Shown in pieces: positions 1 to 6,316 of a DNA stretch of 13,175 bases. Positions within the stretch are counted from its first letter, which is position 1; each line of letters begins with the position of its first letter. The stretch is from DASRCB01 sp035653295 (GTDB lineage: Bacteria; Acidobacteriota; Terriglobia; Bryobacterales; Bryobacteraceae): NCBI GenBank assembly GCA_035653295.1, contig DASRCB010000413.1, forward strand, positions 1-13,175, written 5' to 3'. The notes under the pieces were generated by a model. That model saw only the letters and a list, made by a program, of their open reading frames with translations. It was not told the origin of the DNA and made no database searches. A program made the position numbers and the translations under genes.

Positions 1-62
1 AACCCATCCATCAGGTCGCGGTCCTGCTTACTAACAGTGAGCGCCGGGGCTGTTTCGGACAT
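1..62 (-). CDS. 5' end of an unidentified gene leaving the window
   Basis: An ATG on the minus strand at 62-60 opens a frame that stays open to the window edge. It reads MSETAPALTV, then SKQDRDLMDG, about 20 complete codons. It lies 59 bases downstream of the stop of the beta-helix gene and runs in the same direction, so it could be co-transcribed with it. No strong Shine-Dalgarno sequence is visible just upstream. Too little is present to name a family. The call rests only on position, orientation and the open frame, so a chance open frame is possible. Confidence 0.35.
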   Translation of the reverse strand, partial: MSETAPALTVSKQDRDLMDG

Positions 63-121
63 AAGCAGACCCAGGATAAACCGGTTCTGTTGCCCAGTCC
101 AGGAAATTCAGAAGCAGGACA

Positions 122-1795
122 CTAGCGAGGCGCGAGGCTTGTTTCCAGGCACCAGCCGCGCGTCCCATCGCTGAAGGTTACGTTCCACCACCACGCGGCG
201 CTGGTCAGGATGGGACCGGCGACCTGAGTCACCGTTCCCGTGGCGCCGCTGGCCTCTGTCTTCACGATGGCGGAAGTTGCCGTCGGAAGAAAGCGGACCG
301 GCGTTGAAGCGACTGCCTTCACGGCGGCCAGGGGCGCGAACCTGGTGCTGGGGAAGTTCGAATCGGTGGAGGAGATCCAGGTTCCGGACAGGTCCTGGTG
401 GGCCGATTGCCACTGCGGCGCCGTCAGGTTCGCGTACTTCGACCCACTTTCCCAGGTGTAGCCACCGACCGCCGTCCCCGAAAGCTTGTACGTATTCGAA
501 GTCCAGGTGTTATTCATCGAAGGAGCGTATACGTCCATGTAGATTCCCGGATCGGCAACCGCGCCGGCAGCGCCTCCGGTGGTCTGGACGATCACGTTGT
601 CGTGAACAGAGTAATTCTGTACCTGGAACGTCCCCCGGTTGCCACTGCCGCGCGAGTTCGAGATTGCGCAGATCCCATTGGTGTTGTTGATCAGAGTGTT
701 GCCGTAGACGCGCGCATTCGGGGAGGCGAGGTTGGCAATTCCGCACGACCACCACATGCTGGGATTCGTTTTCCCCGGGTAAAGAGCATGGTTAGTGATT
801 ACGTTGTATCTTGCAATGCCGTCGTAACTTACTTCATCGACGATGCCCGCCCCAATATTCCTGCTGGTGCGATTGCCCTGAACGATCCAGTTGTAGCATT
901 GGTAGTCAAGCGACAGGCCGGGGCCGGCGTTATCGTGCACGTAGTTGCCCTCCACGGTCACGTTGGTTGAATTGGCGAACTTTGCCCCACCTGCTTCCCA
1001 GTCGAAGGAGAAGCCGAGCGTGTTGTTATACGCGATCTCATTGTTCTCCACCAGAATGTTTGAGCCGCCACCCGTTAGGCCCTCCTGTCCGTTGTGATGA
1101 ATGTAGTTGGAGACGATCACCTGCCCGCTGGCCAACTGGATCCCGGCGCCATGATTGAGACGGATGGTGTTCGATTCAATGGTCCAGCCGCTGCCCTGAA
1201 TCGCCCCGTCCTGTGCCGGACTCGCATACTTTTCGATCGTCAGTCCCTTGATGACGACGCCGCTTGCCGAACCCGAGAACGCATCCGTCATGGTGCTGAT
1301 TTCCACCGTCTTCCCCGTCGGGGAGTCGGTGAAATACACCCGGGCCGCGCCGTAATCGAAATAGCAGGCGCCCGAAGTGACCGCCGACAGAGATGCCACC
1401 CGCAGCAGGGGCTTGCTGTTCATCAGGAAATCCTCAGGGTACATGCACATCGGGTGCGCGCTGTCGCATGTGCCGTTCGTTCTCCCCGGCTGCCTGGGGC
1501 CATCGGCAACCCAGTACCGCACGCCGTTGATCACTTCCTCGGAGAATGCTGATACCAGCGTCGAGCCATTCAGGATCGCGCCGGATTGGCCGGTGAAGAC
1601 GTCACCGTTTTTCGGGACAACCGATTGCATGCGGAAGGTTCCGGACTGCAGGATGAAAGTCGTCCCGGCAGGATTCGCATTAACCACACTCTGAATGTTT
1701 GTCCCGGGAGCGATGAAAACCGATGCCATCGCGGTAAAAACGCTGCCCGCCAGCATCACGCATAAAGGCGCCATCGTGCGCATATACTTCCACAT
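122..1795 (-). CDS. secreted right-handed parallel beta-helix protein with C-terminal SH3-like domain
   Basis: 557 residues. The N-terminus has a Sec signal peptide: basic MWKYMR, hydrophobic stretch to about residue 20, likely cleavage after the AMA at 22-24. Residues about 150-420 hold repeated short strands with N-rich turns such as NTIRLNHGAG, NYIHHNGQEG, NNEIAYNN, NYVHDNAGPG and NTLINNTNG, the pattern of right-handed beta-helix (PbH1/NosD-like, pectate-lyase-like) proteins. The last 68 residues (490-557), with GATGTV, a WWWNV strand, then FSDGTRGW and a final SLAPR, resemble a bacterial SH3-type domain, often a cell-wall or polysaccharide attachment module. A clear Shine-Dalgarno (AAGGA) about 10 bases upstream supports this ATG. 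Beta-helix proteins of this kind often bind or cleave polysaccharide, but no catalytic set could be assigned, so the substrate is unknown. Six or more cysteines, some of them paired in sequence (TCDSAHPMC), fit an exported oxidised protein. Confidence 0.88.
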   Translation of the reverse strand: MWKYMRTMAPLCVMLAGSVFTAMASVFIAPGTNIQSVVNANPAGTTFILQSGTFRMQSVVPKNGDVFTGQSGAILNGSTLVSAFSEEVINGVRYWVADGPRQPGRTNGTCDSAHPMCMYPEDFLMNSKPLLRVASLSAVTSGACYFDYGAARVYFTDSPTGKTVEISTMTDAFSGSASGVVIKGLTIEKYASPAQDGAIQGSGWTIESNTIRLNHGAGIQLASGQVIVSNYIHHNGQEGLTGGGSNILVENNEIAYNNTLGFSFDWEAGGAKFANSTNVTVEGNYVHDNAGPGLSLDYQCYNWIVQGNRTSRNIGAGIVDEVSYDGIARYNVITNHALYPGKTNPSMWWSCGIANLASPNARVYGNTLINNTNGICAISNSRGSGNRGTFQVQNYSVHDNVIVQTTGGAAGAVADPGIYMDVYAPSMNNTWTSNTYKLSGTAVGGYTWESGSKYANLTAPQWQSAHQDLSGTWISSTDSNFPSTRFAPLAAVKAVASTPVRFLPTATSAIVKTEASGATGTVTQVAGPILTSAAWWWNVTFSDGTRGWCLETSLAPR

Positions 1796-1803
1796 CGGCT
1801 GAA

Positions 1804-1811
1804 TTTCCTTT
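1804..1811 (-). promoter_or_regulatory. ribosome binding site of the beta-helix gene
   Basis: Read on the minus strand this is AAAAGGAA, ending 8 bases before the ATG at 1795. It is the clearest Shine-Dalgarno in the window. Most other genes here start by overlap with the previous stop codon. It fixes the start of the beta-helix protein ahead of the signal peptide. Confidence 0.7.
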
Positions 1812-1981
1812 TTCTCTTCTTTATCGCCTGCGCCGTGTTCGCGCGTCCGGGGCCGGCTTGCTCAGGTGTACTGCGAAGGAGGATGCGGTATTACTTACGT
1901 TGAAGTACTACGATACCAGCCTCAATATACTTTCTCAATCCAGGACATTCCTCATGGCGAGACCCGGTAACGCCCACGATA

Positions 1982-2010
1982 TAAGTGAGGTAACCCCGGT
2001 TATTCACTTA
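1982..2010. repeat. imperfect inverted repeat, possible operator
   Basis: Outer arms TAAGTGA (1982-1988) and TCACTTA (2004-2010) are perfect reverse complements. Inside them TAACC (1991-1995) and GGTTA (1998-2002) are again complementary, separated by CC. The two sides differ by one extra base (GG on the left, T on the right). It lies in the AT-richer core between divergent promoters, about 91 bases before the dedA ATG. There is no T-run after it, so it looks more like a protein binding site than a terminator. This is inferred from symmetry only. Confidence 0.4.
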
Positions 2011-2100
2011 CGGTTCGTAGGGATTTGCCTGAAGCCAGCTGGCGGAATGCCGGCCGACTAACCTGCGCCGGCAATCCTCTGTCGCCGGTTGTTGTCGGCC

Positions 2101-2721
2101 ATGCGCACGCTATCCTCGGACTTGGAATCCATCCTGCAGTGGGTCTCGAACTACGGCTACGTGGCGGTGTTTTCCCTGCTCGTATTCGGGATCGTCGGGC
2201 TGCCGGTTCCGGATGAGTGGCTGTTGGTCTTCTCCGGTTACCTCATCTTCAAAGGCCGGTTTCATCCGCTGTGGGCCATCGCCGCTGCCTGGGGCGGCAG
2301 CGCCTGCGGCATCAGCTGCAGTTATCTGATTGGACGTACGGTCGGCCTCGGCGCCATTCACCGCTACGGCCGCTGGCTTCACGTCAGTGAAGGTCATATC
2401 CACAGAGTGCACGATTTCTTCGCGCGCGCCGGGCACTGGGCGCTGTTTTTCGGCTACTTCATTCCCGGCGTGCGGCACCTGACGGCCATTGTCGCGGGCA
2501 CGTCGAAACTGGAACCCCACATCTTCATCGCCTGGGCGTGGACCGGCGCGTTCGCCTGGGTGTGTTCATTCATCGTGCTCGGATGGGCGCTCGGCGAACA
2601 GTGGCAACAGGTATTCACCGTCATCGACCACAACATCAGGGTTGTCTCTATCGCTGCCGGCGTGCTGCTCGTTCTGTGGCTGGTCTACAAGTATTGGTGG
2701 CGAAGGAGAGCTAACGGCTGA
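2101..2721 (+). CDS. DedA family (VTT/SNARE-associated domain) inner-membrane protein
   Basis: 206 residues from the ATG. A TTG start 12 bases upstream (2089) is also possible. The protein is very hydrophobic. Family marks in order are GLPVPDEW with an acidic pair at 38-39, where DedA proteins keep an essential glutamate; a Gly/Ala/Ser-rich stretch at 64-79; and the re-entrant motif GYFIPGVRHLTAIVAG starting at 118, followed by transmembrane segments and a basic C-terminus (WWRRRANG). DedA proteins are involved in membrane homeostasis, undecaprenyl-phosphate or phospholipid translocation, and resistance to envelope stress. Glu39 and Arg125 are present, but the first arginine of the usual R-F-I-P-x-x-R motif is Tyr119. 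The 3' end overlaps the convergent M23 peptidase gene by 11 bases. Family assignment is strong; the transported substrate is not known. Confidence 0.9.
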   Translation: MRTLSSDLESILQWVSNYGYVAVFSLLVFGIVGLPVPDEWLLVFSGYLIFKGRFHPLWAIAAAWGGSACGISCSYLIGRTVGLGAIHRYGRWLHVSEGHIHRVHDFFARAGHWALFFGYFIPGVRHLTAIVAGTSKLEPHIFIAWAWTGAFAWVCSFIVLGWALGEQWQQVFTVIDHNIRVVSIAAGVLLVLWLVYKYWWRRRANG

Positions 2722-4051
2722 AGCCCGGCAGTTCCACCCGGCGCGCGATGTGATCCTTGATCCAGTGGGCGTCGAAGAACTCCTTGGGATCGATCTGCAC
2801 CCCGTCCAGCTGCATGGTGAAGTGGATATGGTCCCCGCCGGCCATTCCCGTATCGCCGCTCTTGCCCATGATCTGCCCGCGCTTCACCATGTCGCCTTCG
2901 TGTACGGCGAACTCGCTCATGTGGCCATAAATCGTCTGCAGGCCATAACCGTGATCCACCACGATGCAGTTGCCGTAGATGCCCAGCGGCGCGGCCCAGA
3001 CGACCTTGCCGTCGTTCGACGCCTCCACGCCGACATGCGCGGTGATGGCGAAATCGTAGCCGAGATGAGTCTGCTGATCAATTTTCTTTCCGTGATAAAT
3101 GTAATTCCGCGTGTCGGCGAAGGCGGACTCCACCTGTGAATTGTGCTCCTGCAGAAAGGGCTGCGACCACAGGAAGCGCGGTTCCGTCTTGTACTGCAGG
3201 TCCGCCAGCGTCTTGTTATTGGCGCGCCGCATCTCGCTGTTGATTTTGACGAAGCGCTGGACCATGTCCCCGGAGCCATTGGGATCCAGTTCGTTCACCA
3301 CCTTCTGCATGAAGGCATCGCTGACCTGTAGGTCGCGCGTGCGGTAATGAGGCTGCTCCTTTTTCGGGAACTGGTACACGAAGCGGCCCGTGACCTCATT
3401 GCCTGCCACGTTCCGCGCGAACACCACGGGAACCGTGCTGACAGGCATGTTCCAGGCGAAAGCGTATAGCGCGAACTCGCCGGGCTTGCCGCCGGGCATC
3501 GGCCACGCGCGGAAGGTCTGGCCATCCACGCGCACGCCTGCCTCCGACCACTGCCCGCTGATATTGAACGTGACCAGGTCGGCCATGCCCTGATACAGGT
3601 AATGCTGGTCGGAGTCGACGCTGAGCATGGGCGGGCGGGTAACAATGGTCACATCGCGCTGCACCGATGCGGTGGAAGAGCGGAAGTCGTTTGAGGTTGC
3701 CTCCACGATGAACGTGGCCTTGCCTTCCTTCAGCTGCGGCGCGTTCTTCACGCCGGCGGTGAACTGGACCGTTTGCGGGCTGACATGGCGGTTCCAGAAG
3801 ATACGCCGCGACGGCTGCGTCGTCTCATATACCGGGTATCGCGCGCCGTTCTGCTCCACCGAGGCGGCGATGCGCTTCACACCGTGCGGATCGTCGATTT
3901 TCAGGGTGATGGGCGTGGCCGAGCCCAGCGCGGTAACCGACGCCGGCAGCTCCAGGACCGGCGTGCTGGAAAACGCCAGCAGCAGCGCCAGCGGCAGCAC
4001 GACAAGAATAGCGACAATAATAAGAGCGATGCGAGCCATGGAAACAACCAT
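2711..4051 (-). CDS. membrane-anchored M23 (LytM/lysostaphin-type) metallopeptidase
   Basis: 446 residues from ATG 4051. An in-frame upstream extension to 4198 is hydrophilic, precedes the membrane segment and overlaps the divergent small gene, so it is disfavoured; ATG 4039 is another option. Residues about 7-28 form an uncleaved-looking transmembrane anchor. Residues 30-230 are beta-rich, with no family recognised; they may be Ig-like. The C-terminal part has all the M23 zinc and catalytic positions: H329-x3-D333 (HLGYD), H377 (YGHMSEF) and H408-I-H410 (GGDHIHF), with the typical NCIVVDHGYGLQTIYGH region. M23 enzymes cut peptidoglycan cross-bridges or stem peptides. The intact zinc set argues for an active enzyme rather than a degenerate EnvC/NlpD-type activator. 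Its location would be inner membrane facing the periplasm. No strong Shine-Dalgarno was seen. Confidence 0.9.
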   Translation of the reverse strand: MVVSMARIALIIVAILVVLPLALLLAFSSTPVLELPASVTALGSATPITLKIDDPHGVKRIAASVEQNGARYPVYETTQPSRRIFWNRHVSPQTVQFTAGVKNAPQLKEGKATFIVEATSNDFRSSTASVQRDVTIVTRPPMLSVDSDQHYLYQGMADLVTFNISGQWSEAGVRVDGQTFRAWPMPGGKPGEFALYAFAWNMPVSTVPVVFARNVAGNEVTGRFVYQFPKKEQPHYRTRDLQVSDAFMQKVVNELDPNGSGDMVQRFVKINSEMRRANNKTLADLQYKTEPRFLWSQPFLQEHNSQVESAFADTRNYIYHGKKIDQQTHLGYDFAITAHVGVEASNDGKVVWAAPLGIYGNCIVVDHGYGLQTIYGHMSEFAVHEGDMVKRGQIMGKSGDTGMAGGDHIHFTMQLDGVQIDPKEFFDAHWIKDHIARRVELPGFSR

Positions 4052-4086
4052 GTTACGCGATAGGTCCCGGAAGCGAGAGCGAGCGC

Positions 4087-4281
4087 ATGGCTGATCGGGT
4101 GAAGTGCGCACATCCGCCCTGCGCGTGTACGCCGGCGGCGGGCAGCCAGTACTGCAGCGCGTACTGCGAAGAAGCGGTGAATCAGCCGCTGAAACCAAAA
4201 TGCCAGTGTGGGCACGCCGCCTGCACCGGCATTGCCGCGCCCCTGGTCGAGCCCGGCCTGATCCCTGAACCGGCTATATGA
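4087..4281 (+). CDS. metallothionein-like small cysteine-rich protein
   Basis: 64 residues with eight cysteines, at 7, 12, 14, 23, 27, 39, 41 and 46, plus His9 and His43. The order KCAHPPCAC, then QYCSAYCEEA, then KCQCGHAAC closely follows bacterial SmtA/BmtA-type metallothioneins, which have a K-C-A-x3-C-x-C start, a Y-C-C/S-x-x-C centre and a C-x-H-x-x-C end. Those proteins bind zinc, cadmium or copper in the cytoplasm through a four-metal thiolate/imidazole cluster. The last 16 residues are proline-rich and cysteine-free. The start lies 35 bases from the divergent M23 start, so the promoters must overlap the N-terminal coding region of one or both genes. Shine-Dalgarno support is weak (a GAAGCGAGAG stretch). 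No metal-sensing regulator is next to it. The cysteine spacing makes a chance ORF unlikely. Confidence 0.75.
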   Translation: MADRVKCAHPPCACTPAAGSQYCSAYCEEAVNQPLKPKCQCGHAACTGIAAPLVEPGLIPEPAI

Positions 4282-4306
4282 TTACGGCCGCCGGGAAACG
4301 CCCGTT

Positions 4307-4315
4307 TGCTAGACT
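4307..4315 (+). promoter_or_regulatory. possible extended -10 promoter element for yebC
   Basis: TGCTAGACT reads as an extended -10 (TG-n-TAGACT, four of six matches to TATAAT) in the 88-base gap before yebC. No recognisable -35 lies 17 bases upstream, which extended -10 promoters can tolerate. It would give a leader of about 48 bases. It is the only plausible candidate seen ahead of the nine-gene plus-strand run. Confidence 0.3.
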
Positions 4316-4340
4316 GTAACTTTAGCGGCACTCCCGGAAA

Positions 4341-4354
4341 GGCTCACCCGAGCC
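4341..4354 (+). promoter_or_regulatory. small hairpin in the yebC leader next to the ribosome binding site
   Basis: GGCTC (4341-4345) and GAGCC (4350-4354) pair around an ACCC loop. The stem ends one base before GAGG (4356-4359), the likely Shine-Dalgarno, 10 bases before the yebC ATG. It could tune ribosome access. It is short, so chance is not excluded. Confidence 0.3.
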
Positions 4355-4369
4355 CGAGGTTTTTCAGCC

Positions 4370-5113
4370 ATGTCAGGACATTCCAAGTGGGCGACAATCA
4401 AGCACAAGAAGGCTGCGCTCGACGCCAAGCGCGGTAAACAGTTCACCCGTCTCATCAAGGAAATCACCATTGCCGCCCGCAGCGGCGGCGATCCGGACGG
4501 CAATCCGCGCCTGCGCACGGCCATCGCGGCCGCGAAAGCGGTCAGCATGCCCGCCGACAACATCAAGCGCGCCGTCATGCGCGGCACCGGCGAGCTGGAG
4601 GGCGGGCAGATCGACGAGATCATGTTCGAAGGCTATGGTCCGGGCGGCGCGGCGGTGCTGGTGGCGGTGGCCACCGATAATCGCAATCGCACCGTCAGCG
4701 AGATCCGGCACATCTTTTCGAAAAACGGCGGCAACCTCGGCGAGCAGGGCAGTGTCGCCTGGATGTTCGATCGCAAGAGCCAGATCATCATCGACAAGGA
4801 GCAGGCCGGCGAAGATCGCCTGATGGAAGTGGCCCTGGACGCGGGCGCCGACGACATCCGCGACGATGGCGACGAATGGGAAGTGCTCTCCGGCCCCGAG
4901 GCCCACGAAGCCGTGCTGAACGCGCTGCACAAGGCCAATATCAAAACCGAGAGCGCGGAAATCGCCATGGTCCCGAAAAACCTCATGAAGTTGGAGGGCA
5001 AGAGCGCGCAGGGCATGCTCAAGCTCAGCGAGGCGCTGGAGGAGCACGACGACGTGCAGAACGTGTACTCCAACTTCGACGTGGACGTGAAAGAGCTGGA
5101 GGCCATGGCCTGA
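4370..5113 (+). CDS. yebC: YebC/PmpR (TACO1) family protein
   Basis: 247 residues, the usual family length. The N-terminus MSGHSKWATIKHKKAALDAKRGK is the family signature, followed by FTRLIKEITIAARSGG, NPRLRTAIAAAKAVSMPADNIKRA and EGYGPGGAAVLVAVATDNRNRT, then GSVAWMFDRK and a C-terminal acidic VYSNFDVD. Members were first described as transcription regulators. More recent work on relatives ties them to ribosome function, helping translation of proline-rich stretches, as mitochondrial TACO1 does; which role applies here cannot be read from sequence. The protein is cytoplasmic. It is the first gene of the tight plus-strand run, and ruvC begins 13 bases after its stop, a pairing seen in many bacteria. 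A GAGG ribosome binding site sits 10 bases before the ATG. Confidence 0.96.
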   Translation: MSGHSKWATIKHKKAALDAKRGKQFTRLIKEITIAARSGGDPDGNPRLRTAIAAAKAVSMPADNIKRAVMRGTGELEGGQIDEIMFEGYGPGGAAVLVAVATDNRNRTVSEIRHIFSKNGGNLGEQGSVAWMFDRKSQIIIDKEQAGEDRLMEVALDAGADDIRDDGDEWEVLSGPEAHEAVLNALHKANIKTESAEIAMVPKNLMKLEGKSAQGMLKLSEALEEHDDVQNVYSNFDVDVKELEAMA

Positions 5114-5126
5114 GCGCTGCCGCGGC

Positions 5127-5624
5127 ATGCGTGTCCTGGGCATCGATTGCGGGTGTGAGCGGACCGGTTACGGCCTGGTCGACAGCGATGGCCGCGCGCA
5201 CCGGCTGATCGCCTGCGGGGTCATCGAGACCAGCCCGAAGGACGCGCTGGGCTCGCGCCTGTCCATGATCGCCCGCGGCGTCCACGACATCGTGAGCGCG
5301 TATTCGCCCCATGCCGCTGCCGTCGAAGAGGTTTTCTACGCCCAGAACGTCAAGACGGCGCTCCGCCTGGCCCATGCGCGCGGGGTGGTGCTTTGCGCCA
5401 TTGCCGAAGCCGGGATCGCGCTGGGCGAGTATTCGCCCCTCCAGATCAAGAACACCGTGGTGGGCTACGGCAGAGCGGATAAAGGACAGGTCAGGATGAT
5501 GGTCCGATCGCTGTTGCGGCTCGATCAGGAGATCGCTTCCGAGGACGCCAACGACGCCCTCGCGGTGGCCATTTGTCACGCCACGACTTCCGCCAGCCTG
5601 GCCCGTATGGGAGCCGCCCAATGA
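5127..5624 (+). CDS. ruvC: crossover junction endodeoxyribonuclease RuvC
   Basis: 165 residues, close to the roughly 173 of the E. coli enzyme. RuvC is the dimeric nuclease that resolves Holliday junctions with RuvA and RuvB during recombination and repair. The four catalytic carboxylates of the RNase H-like fold are all in place: Asp7 (VLGIDCG), Glu67 (AAVEEVFYAQN), Asp140 and Asp143 (EDANDALAVAICH). The loop KNTVVGYGRADKGQV also matches the family. The start overlaps no neighbour and has no clear Shine-Dalgarno, so it is probably translated by coupling to yebC, whose stop is 13 bases upstream. The stop codon overlaps the next start as ATGA. ruvA and ruvB do not follow; the next gene encodes an exported protein of unknown function. 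Confidence 0.96.
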   Translation: MRVLGIDCGCERTGYGLVDSDGRAHRLIACGVIETSPKDALGSRLSMIARGVHDIVSAYSPHAAAVEEVFYAQNVKTALRLAHARGVVLCAIAEAGIALGEYSPLQIKNTVVGYGRADKGQVRMMVRSLLRLDQEIASEDANDALAVAICHATTSASLARMGAAQ

Positions 5625-6316
5625 AGAGTTGCCGCGTGGGGCAGGCTTCAGCCTGCGGCGGGACTTCAGCCCGCCTCTCCGCCATCCCCCTCCTGGCCTG
5701 CGCCCTTGCGCTCGCCGGCCTCGCTCACGCGGACACGCCGCGGATCATTTACTCCAAAGCCTTCAAAGGCAGCAAGCCCGACTACGTCTCCATCACGCTC
5801 GACCGCAGCGGACGCGCGGTGTACAGGGAAGCGCCCAACGACGCGAATCCGCTGGAGGTGCAGGTGCCCAGCGACGACGTCAACGCTGTTTTCGGCCTGG
5901 CGGCGAAGCTGGAGAACTTCGCCGAACCGCTCGAGTCGCACCTGAAGGTCGCCTTCACCGGCACCAAAACGTTCGTCTACGAGAACGGAAGCGAAAAGCA
6001 CGAGACCTCATTCAATTACTCCCAGAATCCGGACGCGCGCCTGCTGGCCGACTGGTTCGAGCGGCTCAGCGAAACCGAGCAGCGCTATCTGGACCTCGAT
6101 CAGGCCATGCACTTCGACAAGCTGGGGGTCAACGACGCGCTGCTCCAGGTGAACATTCTGTGGGACCAGAAACGCCTGGTCACGCCGCAGCAGTTTCTTC
6201 CCCTGCTGCACCGCATCAGCATCAACGAAAGCTACATGCATATCGCGCGGGAGCGGGCCGCCACTCTTGCCGATCAGTTCGAAAAACCGCCCGCTCAGGA
6301 AAAATCCGCTCAATGA
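5621..6316 (+). CDS. exported protein of unknown function
   Basis: 231 residues from ATG 5621, chosen because it overlaps the ruvC stop as ATGA. The frame opens earlier (ATG 5573), but that lies inside ruvC. A signal peptide is clear: hydrophobic IPLLACALALAGLAHA at about 37-53, with cleavage after AHA. Its unusually long n-region (VGQASACGGTSARLS) is encoded by a palindromic repeat element at 5641-5675. The mature part starts DTPRIIYSKAF and is mixed alpha/beta, with SITLDRSGRAVYRE, FTGTKTFVYENGS and a helical end; it has no cysteines and no recognised catalytic motif. It resembles in style hypothetical proteins of Solibacter-like bacteria, but no function can be given. It overlaps the next gene by ATGA, so the two are probably made together; that gene encodes an exported thioredoxin-like protein. 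Confidence 0.85.
   Translation: MKSCRVGQASACGGTSARLSAIPLLACALALAGLAHADTPRIIYSKAFKGSKPDYVSITLDRSGRAVYREAPNDANPLEVQVPSDDVNAVFGLAAKLENFAEPLESHLKVAFTGTKTFVYENGSEKHETSFNYSQNPDARLLADWFERLSETEQRYLDLDQAMHFDKLGVNDALLQVNILWDQKRLVTPQQFLPLLHRISINESYMHIARERAATLADQFEKPPAQEKSAQ
5641..5675 (+). repeat. double-hairpin palindromic repeat, copy A (inside coding sequence)
   Basis: First hairpin: GCAGGC (5641-5646), loop TTCA, GCCTGC (5651-5656). Directly after it a second: GGCGGG (5657-5662), 7-base loop, CCCGCC (5670-5675). A related two-hairpin element lies at 9549-9587. It falls within the signal-peptide n-region of the exported hypothetical protein. Paired GC-rich hairpins of this type recall REP-like repeats, but no transposase is visible. 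Confidence 0.65.

Larger units (their letters stand above)
1796..2100. other. intergenic region between divergent genes, no gene recognised
   Basis: This 305-base stretch separates the start of the minus-strand beta-helix gene from the start of the plus-strand DedA gene, so it must hold both promoters unless DedA is read from further away. Its middle (about 1880-2020) is visibly more AT-rich than the flanking coding DNA. Two short ORFs fall here (67 codons at 1858-2061 and 63 codons at 2025-2216), but neither has recognisable protein features and the second runs into dedA in another frame. The most structured part is an inverted repeat at 1982-2010, listed separately. No convincing -35/-10 pair could be assigned. 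Confidence 0.6.

Noticed and set aside
398..970. 190-codon plus-strand frame opposite the beta-helix gene
   Set aside because: It reads smoothly but has no domain, ribosome binding site or neighbour support. The minus-strand gene has a signal peptide and repeat pattern.
1900..1931. TTGAAG and TATACT as a -35/-10 promoter pair for dedA
   Set aside because: The spacer is 20 bases, too long for a normal promoter.
1858..2061. 67-codon small gene in the intergenic region
   Set aside because: It has no Shine-Dalgarno at a suitable distance, no recognisable composition or motif, and it crosses the inverted repeat thought to be regulatory.
4292..4304. CGGG-AAACG-CCCG followed by TTTG as a terminator after the metallothionein-like gene
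   Set aside because: The stem is only four base pairs and the T-run is three bases, too weak to call.
4373..5143. 256-codon minus-strand frame opposite yebC, with a similar 157-codon frame nearby
   Set aside because: The sequence is His/Val/Arg-rich, low-complexity shadow translation. yebC on the plus strand is complete and well conserved.
5629..6312. Upstream extension of the thioredoxin-like gene to give 659 residues
   Set aside because: The extension is Arg/Pro/His-rich shadow sequence of the exported hypothetical gene. The ATG at 6313 is followed by a signal peptide and overlaps the previous stop.
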